Positions 1 to 5,934 of a stretch of DNA of 5,934 nt are shown here, in pieces (the stretch's first letter is position 1; every line of letters begins with the position of its first letter). Under the pieces are notes generated by a model. It was not told where the DNA came from. It saw only the letters and a list, made by a program, of their open reading frames with translations, and did not search any database. This DNA is from Bacteroidales bacterium (GTDB lineage: Bacteria; Bacteroidota; Bacteroidia; Bacteroidales; UBA932). The stretch is taken from assembly GCA_024401915.1 (NCBI GenBank), contig JAKSKA010000095.1, positions 1 to 5,934 on the forward strand, given 5' to 3'. The position numbers and the translations under genes are program-made.

Positions 1-351
1 CCAAACAACAAAAGAGGAGAGATAGGTCTTACCTATATCTTCGGTATCGGCCGCAGCTCGGCCCAGAGGATTCTGGACAAGTGCGGTATCGATCGTAACA
101 TCAAAGTTGGTGATTGGAACGACGACCAGATCGCAAAGATCCGTACTGAAATCAATGAGGAGTACAAGATCGAGGGCGAGCTCCGTTCCTCTGTCCAGAT
201 GGACATCAAACGTCTTATGGATATCGGTTGCTATCGCGGAATCCGCCATCGTGTGGGTCTCCCCGTACGCGGCCAGAGCACCAAGAACAACGCCCGTACC
301 CGCAAGGGTCGTAAGAAGACTGTTGCCAACAAGAAGAAGGCAACGAAGTAA
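1..351 (+). CDS. rpsM: 30S ribosomal protein S13 (5' end outside window)
   Basis: S13 sits in the head of the small subunit, contacts the P-site tRNA and forms bridges to the large subunit. The reading frame is open from base 1 and ends at TAA (349-351), giving 116 visible residues. It begins [17 protein letters not shown], the early helix-two-turns-helix region of S13, so roughly ten N-terminal residues and the start codon lie upstream. Other recognisable parts are [17 protein letters not shown] in the middle, and GLPVRGQ followed by a very basic tail ([11 protein letters not shown], then VANKKKATK) that reaches toward the tRNA. Twelve bases separate it from rpsK. In E. coli, S4 represses this operon by binding the mRNA leader before rpsM; that region is not in the window, so regulation cannot be judged here. 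The identification is secure; only the 5' boundary is missing. Confidence 0.97.
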   Translation, partial: PNNKRGEIGLTYIFGIGRSSAQRILDKCGIDRNIKVGDWNDDQIAKIRTEINEEYKIEGELRSSVQMDIKRLMDIGCYRGIRHRVGLPVRGQSTKNNARTRKGRKKTVANKKKATK

Positions 352-363
352 AACAGATGAATT

Positions 364-750
364 ATGGCAAAGAAAACTACAACATCCAAAAGAGTTGTCA
401 AGGTTGAAGCTTATGGCGAGGCCCATATTTCATCAACCTTCAACAACGTCATCGTTTCCCTTACCAATGCTCAGGGCCAGGTCATCAGCTGGGGCTCGGC
501 CGGTAAGTGCGGTTTCCGCGGATCGAAGAAGAACACTCCCTATGCAGCCCAGATGGCAGCCGAGGATGCGGCAAAGACCGCATTCGACGCAGGTCTCCGC
601 CGCGTGAAGTGTTATGTCAAGGGCCCCGGTGCCGGACGTGAATCCGCTATCAGAACAATCAACAATGCAGGTATCATCGTTACCGAGATCGTCGATGTAA
701 CCCCTATGCCTCACAATGGTTGTCGTCCCAAAGGCCGTCGTAAAGTTTGA
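364..750 (+). CDS. rpsK: 30S ribosomal protein S11
   Basis: S11 is part of the small-subunit platform near the mRNA exit (E site), next to 16S rRNA helices and S18/S21. The 128-residue product has the usual family length. Family hallmarks in order are [17 protein letters not shown] (about residues 18-34), [33 protein letters not shown], and the C-terminal [16 protein letters not shown]. The ATG at 364 is chosen because the protein then begins [10 protein letters not shown], a normal S11 N-terminus. There is no Shine-Dalgarno sequence; the bases before the start are A-rich, as expected in Bacteroidota. It lies 12 bases after rpsM and 20 before rpsD in the same operon. Stop is TGA. Nothing unusual was seen. 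Confidence 0.98.
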   Translation: MAKKTTTSKRVVKVEAYGEAHISSTFNNVIVSLTNAQGQVISWGSAGKCGFRGSKKNTPYAAQMAAEDAAKTAFDAGLRRVKCYVKGPGAGRESAIRTINNAGIIVTEIVDVTPMPHNGCRPKGRRKV

Positions 751-770
751 TTTTTTAAAGAAGTATTACT

Positions 771-1373
771 ATGGCAAGATATACAGGTCCCAGTACCAAA
801 ATCGCCCGTAAGTTCGGCGAGCCTATCTATGGAGCAGACAAATACTTTGAGAAGAGGAACTATCCTTCCGGCCAGCACGGCCTCGCTGCAAAGCGCAAGA
901 AAGCGAAGGAGTATGGCACCCAGCTCAAAGAGAAGCAGAAAGTCAAGTATATGTATGGTGTCCTCGAGCGTCAGTTCCACAACACCTACAACAAGGCCTG
1001 CCGCCTGAGCGGCCAGAAGGGTGAGAACCTCCTCTTCCTCCTTGAGAGCCGTCTTGACAACGTCGTTTACCGCCTTGGCATCGCTCCTACGCGTGCCGCT
1101 GCACGTCAGCTCGTGTCCCATCACCACATCACCCTCAACGGAGAGGTTTGCAACATCTCTTCCACCCAGGTGAAGCCCGGCGACACGATCGCAGTGCGCG
1201 AGCGCTCCAAGAGCCTCGAAGTCATCCAGGCAAGCGTTGCTTCAATCACCAGGTATCCCTGGCTTGAGTTCGACCCCAAGACCCTCGTGGGAAAATTCCT
1301 CAACGTTCCCGCAAGAACCGAGATCCCCGAGTCCATCAACGAGCAGCTTATCGTCGACCTCTACTCCAAGTAA
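771..1373 (+). CDS. rpsD: 30S ribosomal protein S4, zinc-independent form
   Basis: S4 is a primary 16S rRNA binder that starts assembly of the 30S body and helps shape the mRNA entry channel. In several bacteria it also represses its own operon and acts in antitermination. The 200-residue product matches the family length. The N-terminal domain starts [17 protein letters not shown] and contains YPSGQHG, followed by a Lys-rich stretch. The S4 RNA-binding domain spans about residues 92-155 ([13 protein letters not shown], then [14 protein letters not shown] and VKPGDTIAV). The C-terminus has RYPWLEFD and ends [16 protein letters not shown]. The N-terminal domain lacks the four zinc-binding cysteines of the C+ form; the only cysteines are at about 77 and 127. 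It is therefore a C- type protein. The gap to rpsK is 20 bases, AT-rich, with no Shine-Dalgarno sequence; 24 bases follow before rpoA. Confidence 0.98.
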   Translation: MARYTGPSTKIARKFGEPIYGADKYFEKRNYPSGQHGLAAKRKKAKEYGTQLKEKQKVKYMYGVLERQFHNTYNKACRLSGQKGENLLFLLESRLDNVVYRLGIAPTRAAARQLVSHHHITLNGEVCNISSTQVKPGDTIAVRERSKSLEVIQASVASITRYPWLEFDPKTLVGKFLNVPARTEIPESINEQLIVDLYSK

Positions 1374-1397
1374 CATTTAACACCAAAAAAGTAAATT

Positions 1398-2405
1398 ATG
1401 GCAATCTTAGCATTTCAGAAACCTGATAAGGTCATTATGCTCGAAAGCACCGATACCGTCGGCCGTTTTGAATTCCGCCCCCTCGAGCCCGGATACGGTC
1501 AGACAATCGGTAACGCTCTCCGCCGCATACTTCTGGCCTCTCTTGAGGGTTTTGCCATCAGCCAGATCAAAATATCGGGCGTAGACCAGGAGTTCCAGAA
1601 CATTCCCGGCGTAATCGAGGGTATGCAGGACATCATCCTCAATCTCAAGCAGGTAAGGTTCAAGAGAATGGTCGAGACCGTTGACTCTGAGACGGCAAAC
1701 ATCGTCATCAGCGGCAAGCAGGAGTTTACCGCCGAGGACATCACCAAGGGATTGTCTTCTTTCACGGTGTTGAATCCTGATCAGCATATCTGCAGCCTCG
1801 AGCCTTCAGTCAAGCTCGAAATCGCGATAACCATCACCAAGGGCCGCGGTTTCGTTCCCGCTGAGGAGCTCAGGGACGAGAACACTCCCATCGGCACAAT
1901 TCCTGTCGATGCAATCTACACTCCTATCCGCAAGGTCAACTGGAGCGTCGAGAACTGGCGTGTCGAGCAGAAGACTGACTACGAGAAACTCAATCTCGAG
2001 ATCGTGACAGACGGTTCCATCACTCCTAATTATGCCCTGCAGGAAGCTGCAGCCATCCTCATCTACCACTTCAAGCTCTTTACGGACGACAAGAAGATGG
2101 CACTTGAGAGCGCTGTCGAGACCGAGTGCAAGGAGCTTGACGAGGAGTCTCTCCGTATGAAGCACCTTCTTATGACGAAACTTTCGGAAATGGGTCTTTC
2201 CGTACGTGCGTTCAACTGCCTCAAGGCAGCTGACATCGACACCTTCGCCGACCTCGTTTCCTATTCCCGTGCAGAGCTTATGAAGTTCCGCAACTTCGGT
2301 CGCAAGTCTCTCCAGGAGATCGACCTTCTCGTCGAGAAGATGAAGCTTTCGTTCGGAATGGATGTCACCAAGTATAATATTGAACCCAAGAAAAAGAACA
2401 TTTAA
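1398..2405 (+). CDS. rpoA: DNA-directed RNA polymerase, alpha subunit
   Basis: The alpha subunit dimerises to scaffold beta and beta' and contacts UP-element DNA and activators through its C-terminal domain. The 335-residue product is close to the usual 310-340. The N-terminal domain (about 1-230) has [22 protein letters not shown] in positions 22-43, with the Arg pair at 42-43 in the dimer and assembly region, and the later motifs GRGFVPAEE and [16 protein letters not shown]. The flexible linker is acidic (about 230-258). The C-terminal domain (about 262-325) has [13 protein letters not shown] and [10 protein letters not shown]270, N273, C274, K276, N299, G301, K303 and S304 correspond to the DNA-contacting positions around E. 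coli R265, N268, C269 and K298. So UP-element binding looks intact. A short Lys-rich tail (PKKKNI) ends the protein. TAA is followed after 2 bases by the rplQ start, suggesting translational coupling. Confidence 0.98.
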   Translation: MAILAFQKPDKVIMLESTDTVGRFEFRPLEPGYGQTIGNALRRILLASLEGFAISQIKISGVDQEFQNIPGVIEGMQDIILNLKQVRFKRMVETVDSETANIVISGKQEFTAEDITKGLSSFTVLNPDQHICSLEPSVKLEIAITITKGRGFVPAEELRDENTPIGTIPVDAIYTPIRKVNWSVENWRVEQKTDYEKLNLEIVTDGSITPNYALQEAAAILIYHFKLFTDDKKMALESAVETECKELDEESLRMKHLLMTKLSEMGLSVRAFNCLKAADIDTFADLVSYSRAELMKFRNFGRKSLQEIDLLVEKMKLSFGMDVTKYNIEPKKKNI

Positions 2406-2407
2406 CA

Positions 2408-2893
2408 ATGAGACACAATAAATCAGTCAATCATCTTGGCCGCCAGAGCGGACACCGCAAGGCGCTTCTTTCCAATCTCGCGTGCTCTCTGATCCTCAAC
2501 AAGAGGATTACGACCACGGTTGCAAAGGCCAAGGCTGTCAAGTCTTTTGTTGAACCGATCATCACCAAGTCCAAGGAAGACACAACCCACTCACGTCGTG
2601 TTGTGTTCAGCTATCTCAAGAACAAGGAGGCCGTTACGGAGCTCTTCCGTACCGTCGCTCCCAAGATCGCTGACCGTCCGGGCGGATACACACGTGTCCT
2701 CCACATCGGTTTCCGTCAGGGCGATGCTGCCGAAATGGCACTCATTGAACTGGTAGACTTCAACGAGGCTGCTCTCGCAAGCGCTGCTCCCAAGGCCAAG
2801 AAGACCACAAGACGCAGTCGCGCGAAGAAGACCGAGGCTCCGGCCGAGGCCTCCCCGGAGACACCTCAACCCGAGGAAACAAAAGCTGAGTAA
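2408..2893 (+). CDS. rplQ: 50S ribosomal protein L17 with extended C-terminal tail
   Basis: L17 lies on the large subunit close to the peptide exit tunnel rim. The conserved core (about 1-118) shows [21 protein letters not shown], then [40 protein letters not shown] and ALIELVD, all typical of bacterial L17. Residues 119-161 form a low-complexity tail: first Ala/Lys/Arg-rich (about 122-141), then Glu/Pro/Thr-rich and acidic (about 142-161). Many bacterial L17 proteins stop near residue 120-130, but Bacteroidota versions commonly carry such a tail, so I read it as normal and probably disordered. The start ATG is only 2 bases after the rpoA stop. It is the last gene of the operon: a strong terminator begins 8 bases after its TAA. 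Confidence 0.97.
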   Translation: MRHNKSVNHLGRQSGHRKALLSNLACSLILNKRITTTVAKAKAVKSFVEPIITKSKEDTTHSRRVVFSYLKNKEAVTELFRTVAPKIADRPGGYTRVLHIGFRQGDAAEMALIELVDFNEAALASAAPKAKKTTRRSRAKKTEAPAEASPETPQPEETKAE

Positions 2894-2901
2894 GCAAAAC
2901 G

Positions 2902-2932
2902 AAAGGGGAAGATTTGGTCTTCCCCTTTTTTA
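2902..2932 (+). terminator. Intrinsic terminator of the alpha operon
   Basis: AAAGGGGAAGA (2902-2912) and TCTTCCCCTTT (2918-2928) pair perfectly over 11 bp around a 5-base loop (TTTGG). The right arm runs into a T-rich tract that continues to about 2937. This is a textbook Rho-independent terminator 8 bases after the rplQ stop. It should end transcription of rpsM-rplQ. The arms read equally well on the opposite strand, but there is no convergent gene here that would use it. Confidence 0.93.
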
Positions 2933-2962
2933 TTTTTCTTTATTTCTAAATTAATATTTTTT

Positions 2963-5167
2963 ATGAATCCTTTATTTTACGCAGTTCCCGCAGCGTCATT
3001 GCTGGCCCTCCTTTTCGCCTTTATCTTCTATAGGCAGATGAAGAAGGAGGATGAAGGAACTCCCACGATGAAACAGATTGCCCTCTACGTCCGTGAAGGC
3101 GCGATGGCATATCTCAAACAGCAGTACAAGGTCGTGATAATCGTATTCATCATCCTGGCTGCTTTCTTCGCCGTGCTCGCGTACGGCTTCGGTGTACAGA
3201 ACCCCTGGGTTCCCTTTGCATTCCTTACCGGCGGCTTCTTCTCAGGTCTTGCCGGATTCATAGGGATGAAAACCGCCACGTTCGCGTCGGGCCGCACTGC
3301 CAACGCCTGCCGCAAATCCCTTAACGGAGGACTGAAAATTGCGTTCCGCTCAGGAGCCGTGATGGGCCTGACCGTCGTCGGTCTCGGCCTTCTCGATATC
3401 GCTCTCTGGTGGATTATCCTCAATATATTCGTAACTGAGGCTTCCGAGGCCCAGAAGCTTGTGGTGATCACCACCACGATGCTCACGTTCGGAATGGGCG
3501 CGTCCACCCAGGCCCTCTTCGCCCGCGTGGGCGGCGGCATCTATACAAAAGCCGCTGACGTGGGAGCGGATATCGTCGGCAAGGTCGAAAGTGACCTCCC
3601 TGAGGACGACCCCCGCAATCCCGCCACTATCGCCGACAACGTAGGTGACAACGTGGGTGACGTGGCCGGAATGGGTGCGGACCTCTATGAATCCTATTGC
3701 GGCTCGATACTTTCCACTATGGCACTCGGCGCTTCCGCATTCTATGCCCTTGGCCCCGAGATGCAGACGAAAGCCATCATCGCTCCTATGCTCATCGCCG
3801 CCGTCGGCGTCGTGCTCAGCGTCCTCAGCATCTTTACGGTGCGTACGCGCGAGGGAGCCGGAATGGCCCAGCTGCTGAAGTCGATGAGCTTCGGAACCAA
3901 CCTCGCCGCCATCCTCAGCGGAGTCGCCACTTTCGGCATCCTCGCCCTGGTGTTCGGCACCTCTGATGCATCCTGGTGGCAGTTCTCCCTCTCCGTCGTC
4001 AGCGGCCTGCTCGCCGGCGTGATCATCGGGAAATCGACCGAATACTACACGTCCCATTCATACAAGCCAACGCAGGAGCTTGCTCGTTCTTCCGAAACCG
4101 GACCCGCGACCGTCATCATCAGCGGCGTCGGACTCGGAATGCGCTCCACGGCCATTCCCGTGCTCACCATTGCGTGCGCCATCGTGCTTTCGTATCTCTG
4201 CGCCATCGGTTTCGATACCAGGGATATGCTCAGTGCCGCCAGCCTTTCCAAGGGCCTCTACGGTGTCGCAATCGCAGCCGTCGGAATGCTTTCCACGCTC
4301 GGAATCACCCTTGCTACCGATGCATACGGCCCCATCGCCGACAATGCCGGCGGAAATGCGCAGATGTCCGAACTCGATCCCGCAGAGCGCGAGCGCACCC
4401 ATGTGCTCGATGCCCTCGGAAACACGACTGCCGCTACAGGAAAGGGCTTTGCCATAGGCTCCGCCGCCCTGACGGCCCTCGCCCTCCTCGCCTCCTACAT
4501 AGAGGAGATCAAGATTGCCATCGGCCGCACGGCCGGTGCTCTGATCAATGGCGTGGATGCTGCATCGGCCTCCATTCTCGACGTGCTCGCCGAGTTCAAC
4601 GTCAGCCTTATGAACCCCACAGTGCTTGCGGGCGTGTTCATCGGCGCTATGATGGCGTTCCTCTTCTGCGGCCTCACTATGGATGCAGTCGGACGCGCAG
4701 CTTCGAAGCTGGCTGTCGAGGTGCGCCGCCAGTTCGCTGAAATCAAGGGTATCCTTACCGGAGAAGGCACGCCTGACTACAAGCGCTGTGTCGAAATCTC
4801 CACCAAGGCAGCGCAGCACGAGATGCTCGTTCCCTCGATCATCGCGATAGTCGTCCCGGTTGCCGTCGGCGTCGTGCTCGGCGTTGCCGGTGTGCTCGGA
4901 CTCCTTATCGGCGGACTCGGGGCCGGATTCGTGCTTGCCGTGTTCATGTCGAATTCGGGCGGTGCCTGGGATAATGCCAAGAAGTTCGTCGAGGAAGGCA
5001 ATTGTGGCGGAAAGGGCTCCGAGTGCCACCACGCCACCGTCGTCGGAGATACCGTGGGCGATCCTTTCAAGGATACGTCCGGACCTTCCCTCAACATCCT
5101 CATCAAGCTTATGTCGATGGTCAGCATCGTGATGGCCGGACTTACCGTCGGCTGCCATCTGTTGTAG
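2963..5167 (+). CDS. hppA: K+-dependent ion-pumping membrane pyrophosphatase (probably Na+ or Na+/H+)
   Basis: This inner-membrane enzyme hydrolyses pyrophosphate to phosphate and uses the energy to pump Na+ and/or H+ outward. The 734-residue product has the length of a family member with about 16 membrane segments, the first at about 4-23. Catalytic motifs are intact: DVGADIVGKVE (D199, K207, E209, the DX7KXE signature), DDPRNPATIADNVGDNVGD (D225, D229, D233), D670/K673/K674, and GDTVGDPFKDTSGPS (D696, D700, K703, D704). GNTTAATGKG at 486-495 has Ala490 and Gly493 where K+-independent enzymes have Lys and usually Thr, so K+ dependence is expected. The gate glutamate E243 in ADLYESY is at the position used by Na+-pumping and dual-pumping enzymes, not the shifted plant H+-pump position. 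Residues T89, F93, D145 and M173 resemble the Na+/H+ co-pumping subgroup. The ATG at 2963 gives a normal N-terminus; no Shine-Dalgarno sequence. Stop is TAG. Confidence 0.96.
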   Translation: MNPLFYAVPAASLLALLFAFIFYRQMKKEDEGTPTMKQIALYVREGAMAYLKQQYKVVIIVFIILAAFFAVLAYGFGVQNPWVPFAFLTGGFFSGLAGFIGMKTATFASGRTANACRKSLNGGLKIAFRSGAVMGLTVVGLGLLDIALWWIILNIFVTEASEAQKLVVITTTMLTFGMGASTQALFARVGGGIYTKAADVGADIVGKVESDLPEDDPRNPATIADNVGDNVGDVAGMGADLYESYCGSILSTMALGASAFYALGPEMQTKAIIAPMLIAAVGVVLSVLSIFTVRTREGAGMAQLLKSMSFGTNLAAILSGVATFGILALVFGTSDASWWQFSLSVVSGLLAGVIIGKSTEYYTSHSYKPTQELARSSETGPATVIISGVGLGMRSTAIPVLTIACAIVLSYLCAIGFDTRDMLSAASLSKGLYGVAIAAVGMLSTLGITLATDAYGPIADNAGGNAQMSELDPAERERTHVLDALGNTTAATGKGFAIGSAALTALALLASYIEEIKIAIGRTAGALINGVDAASASILDVLAEFNVSLMNPTVLAGVFIGAMMAFLFCGLTMDAVGRAASKLAVEVRRQFAEIKGILTGEGTPDYKRCVEISTKAAQHEMLVPSIIAIVVPVAVGVVLGVAGVLGLLIGGLGAGFVLAVFMSNSGGAWDNAKKFVEEGNCGGKGSECHHATVVGDTVGDPFKDTSGPSLNILIKLMSMVSIVMAGLTVGCHLL

Positions 5168-5193
5168 CAGGTTCCCGGCGCGGAGATGGCCTG

Positions 5194-5232
5194 ATAATTG
5201 TAAAAAACAGAAATATCTTTACAATTATTTTT
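5194..5232 (+). terminator. Probable hppA terminator (AT-rich inverted repeat)
   Basis: ATAATTGTAAA (5194-5204) and TTTACAATTAT (5218-5228) are perfectly complementary over 11 bp, separated by a 13-base A-rich loop. The right arm runs into T residues to 5232. Lying 27 bases after the hppA stop, it is the best terminator candidate for that gene. The stem has only two G-C pairs out of 11, so it would be weak. The same dyad ends 12 bases before the ssb -33 element, so an operator for a regulatory protein is an alternative reading. Confidence 0.5.
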
Positions 5233-5240
5233 AATATCCG

Positions 5241-5270
5241 TTTGAATAAACGATTGTATTGCTATCTTTG
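5241..5270 (+). promoter_or_regulatory. Bacteroidota-type sigma-ABfr promoter of ssb
   Basis: TTTG at 5241-5244 matches the -33 element, and TATCTTTG at 5263-5270 matches the -7 consensus TAnnTTTG exactly, with an 18-base spacer. This is the characteristic primary-sigma promoter of Bacteroides and relatives. Transcription would start a few bases after 5270, giving an ssb leader of roughly 25 bases. It shows that ssb can be transcribed independently of hppA. Confidence 0.8.
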
Positions 5271-5300
5271 CGGAAAACGGAATCAATAAAACAATAGAAT

Positions 5301-5834
5301 ATGTCAGTCAATAAGGTAATTCTAATAGGTAACGCCGGCAGAGACCCGGAGGTCCGTTATCTTGATGGCAACGGAGCCCAGGGTTCCGCCAAGGTTGCAC
5401 GTTTCACTCTTGCTACCTCCGAGCGTTATACGACCAGGAGCGGTGAGACCAAGGAAAATACGGAATGGCACAACATCGTCTGCTGGAGGCAGTCCGCAGA
5501 CGTTGCGGAGAAGTATATCCGTAAGGGAACGCAGGTTTACATCGAGGGCAAGCTTACGACAAGGTCCTGGACCGATGCGCAGGGGGTGAAGAAGTATCAG
5601 ACCGAAATCAATGTCGATACGCTTCAGCTTCTCGGACGCCGTCCGGACGGTACGGATGCCGCTGCACCCGCCGCCGGCCAGTATCAGGCCCCGGCCCCTC
5701 AGGCCCAGCCCCAGTACTCCGCTCCTGCCTACAGCGCCCCTGATCCCCAGCCTCAGCCCCAGTACAGCGCTCCCGCGCCTTCGCCGGCTGCCCCCCAGGT
5801 GTCCGATGAATCGGCGGATGATCTGCCGTTTTAG
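5301..5834 (+). CDS. ssb: Single-stranded DNA-binding protein SSB
   Basis: SSB coats single-stranded DNA in replication, recombination and repair, and recruits partner enzymes through its C-terminal tip. The 177-residue product has an OB-fold at about 1-112: MSVNKVILIGNAGRDPEVRY, then VARFTLATSERY, NTEWHNIVCWRQSADVAEKYIRKG, VYIEGKLTTRSW and YQTEINVDTLQLL. W56, W62 and W90 are candidate DNA-stacking aromatics. Residues 113-166 form a disordered linker rich in Pro, Gln, Ala and Tyr, with an 8-residue unit (QPQYSAPA) repeated at 136-143 and 152-159. The acidic tip ends SADDLPF, the standard partner-binding tail (DDIPF in E. coli). The ATG at 5301 follows a clear promoter by about 30 bases; no Shine-Dalgarno sequence. 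Stop is TAG. This looks like the main chromosomal SSB, but a paralogue elsewhere cannot be excluded. Confidence 0.96.
   Translation: MSVNKVILIGNAGRDPEVRYLDGNGAQGSAKVARFTLATSERYTTRSGETKENTEWHNIVCWRQSADVAEKYIRKGTQVYIEGKLTTRSWTDAQGVKKYQTEINVDTLQLLGRRPDGTDAAAPAAGQYQAPAPQAQPQYSAPAYSAPDPQPQPQYSAPAPSPAAPQVSDESADDLPF
5706..5777 (+). repeat. Repeated unit in the SSB linker
   Basis: Two 24-base segments (5706-5729 and 5754-5777) encode the same eight residues, QPQYSAPA, 48 bases apart. They differ mostly at synonymous positions (for example TCC versus AGC for Ser). The mix of codons indicates an old duplication or selection on amino-acid composition, not a recent slippage event. Confidence 0.7.
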
Positions 5835-5934
5835 GGGGCGCCTTGTGAGGGGGCTCTGCCCCCTGATTCGCTCGCGGAGAATGCCAAGTCAGCAACGCGC
5901 GCCGCGAGGAGAGCCCTCCGGGTAGCTCCCCGCA
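5835..5934. other. GC-rich structured intergenic DNA, no gene seen
   Basis: The last 100 bases after ssb are much more GC-rich than the other spacers and contain no convincing gene on either strand. Complementary segments are dense. AGGGGGC/GCCCCCT (5848-5854 with 5858-5864) forms a tight hairpin. CTCGCGG/CCGCGAG (5871-5877 with 5902-5908) and GGGCTCT/AGAGCCC (5851-5857 with 5910-5916) form a competing nested fold. This could be the ssb 3' region, the edge of a dispersed intergenic repeat, or both. The window ends before its far boundary. Confidence 0.5.
5848..5864 (+). terminator. GC-rich hairpin after ssb, possible terminator without a T-tract
   Basis: AGGGGGC (5848-5854) pairs with GCCCCCT (5858-5864) over 7 bp around a TCT loop, 13 bases after the ssb stop. 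There is no T-tract behind it (GATTCGCTCG follows), so it is not a canonical intrinsic terminator. It may instead protect the mRNA 3' end or belong to a palindromic repeat. A second AGGGGGC at 5833-5839, overlapping the ssb stop codon, could pair with the same right arm. Confidence 0.35.

Larger units (their letters stand above)
5168..5300. other. AT-rich spacer between hppA and ssb
   Basis: These 133 bases contain no credible gene. The first 26 bases after the hppA stop are GC-rich; the rest is strongly AT-rich. The spacer holds an 11-bp inverted repeat (5194-5228) and a Bacteroidota-type promoter (5241-5270), each listed separately. Bases 5271-5300 would be the short ssb leader: purine- and A-rich, with no Shine-Dalgarno sequence. 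Confidence 0.8.

Noticed and set aside
107..607. 166-codon + strand frame spanning the rpsM-rpsK junction
   Set aside because: It overlaps two certain ribosomal protein genes in another frame and has an Arg/Ser-rich sequence with no family resemblance.
740..770. T-run between rpsK and rpsD considered as a terminator or internal promoter
   Set aside because: No stable hairpin precedes the T-run, and TAAAGTTTG has a three-base gap where the TAnnTTTG element needs two.
771..1373. Absence of zinc-binding cysteines in S4 as a defect
   Set aside because: Cysteine-free (C-) S4 proteins are common and functional, so this is normal family variation.
2771..2893. Lys/Ala/Glu/Pro tail of L17 as a fusion or frameshift
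   Set aside because: The frame is continuous to a normal stop just before the terminator, and similar tails are usual in Bacteroidota L17.
2913..2938. TTTG (2913-2916) plus TATTTTTC (2931-2938) as an hppA promoter
   Set aside because: The -7 box has C for the final G, the spacer is 14 bases against 18 at ssb, and both parts lie in the terminator loop and T-tract. It is too weak to annotate.
3976..4740. 254-codon + strand frame inside hppA
   Set aside because: The product is extremely Arg/His/Cys-rich and matches no family. It is an out-of-frame shadow of hppA.
4058..5158. Long open frame of 366 codons on the minus strand, antisense to hppA
   Set aside because: It lies wholly inside hppA, whose frame has every catalytic motif of its family. 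The antisense product is low-complexity (rich in Gly, His, Asp and Glu) with no recognisable domain. GC-rich codon use in hppA removes stops from this frame.
5608..5895. Minus-strand frame over the 3' end of ssb and the right edge, open to the window end
   Set aside because: It runs antisense through the low-complexity SSB linker and the hairpin DNA. The product is Pro/Arg/Gly-rich with no domain, as expected from GC-rich repeats. A gene starting beyond the window cannot be strictly excluded.

Overview
The window is ordinary core-genome DNA from a member of the Bacteroidota, most likely the order Bacteroidales. Four things point there: the gene order rpsM-rpsK-rpsD-rpoA-rplQ, L17 with a long Lys/Ala/Glu/Pro tail, no Shine-Dalgarno sequence before any visible start, and a Bacteroidota-type promoter (TTTG, then TAnnTTTG) before ssb. 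The coding DNA is moderately GC-rich and the intergenic DNA is strongly AT-rich. That would fit a higher-GC Bacteroidales lineage such as a Rikenellaceae relative, but family-level placement is a guess.

Layout: all seven genes are on the + strand. Positions 1-2893 are the 3' part of the ribosomal 'alpha' operon: rpsM (5' end cut off), rpsK, rpsD, rpoA and rplQ, with gaps of 2 to 24 bases. A strong intrinsic terminator (2902-2932) closes it. About 30 bases later comes hppA (2963-5167), a 734-residue ion-pumping membrane pyrophosphatase. A 133-base AT-rich spacer (5168-5300) holds an 11-bp inverted repeat, probably the hppA terminator, and a clear promoter for ssb (5301-5834). The last 100 bases (5835-5934) hold no gene but are GC-rich and full of self-complementary segments, and may be part of a dispersed intergenic repeat.

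How the genes work together: the first five make the 30S proteins S13, S11 and S4, the RNA polymerase alpha subunit and the 50S protein L17, so ribosome and polymerase synthesis are co-expressed. HppA uses the pyrophosphate released by nucleic-acid and protein synthesis to pump ions across the inner membrane. SSB binds single-stranded DNA in replication and repair and has its own promoter. I found no mobile element, CRISPR array, RNA gene, defence system or other undescribed system. The points most worth following up are the ion specificity of HppA, the short hppA leader directly after a terminator, and the structured DNA at the right edge.
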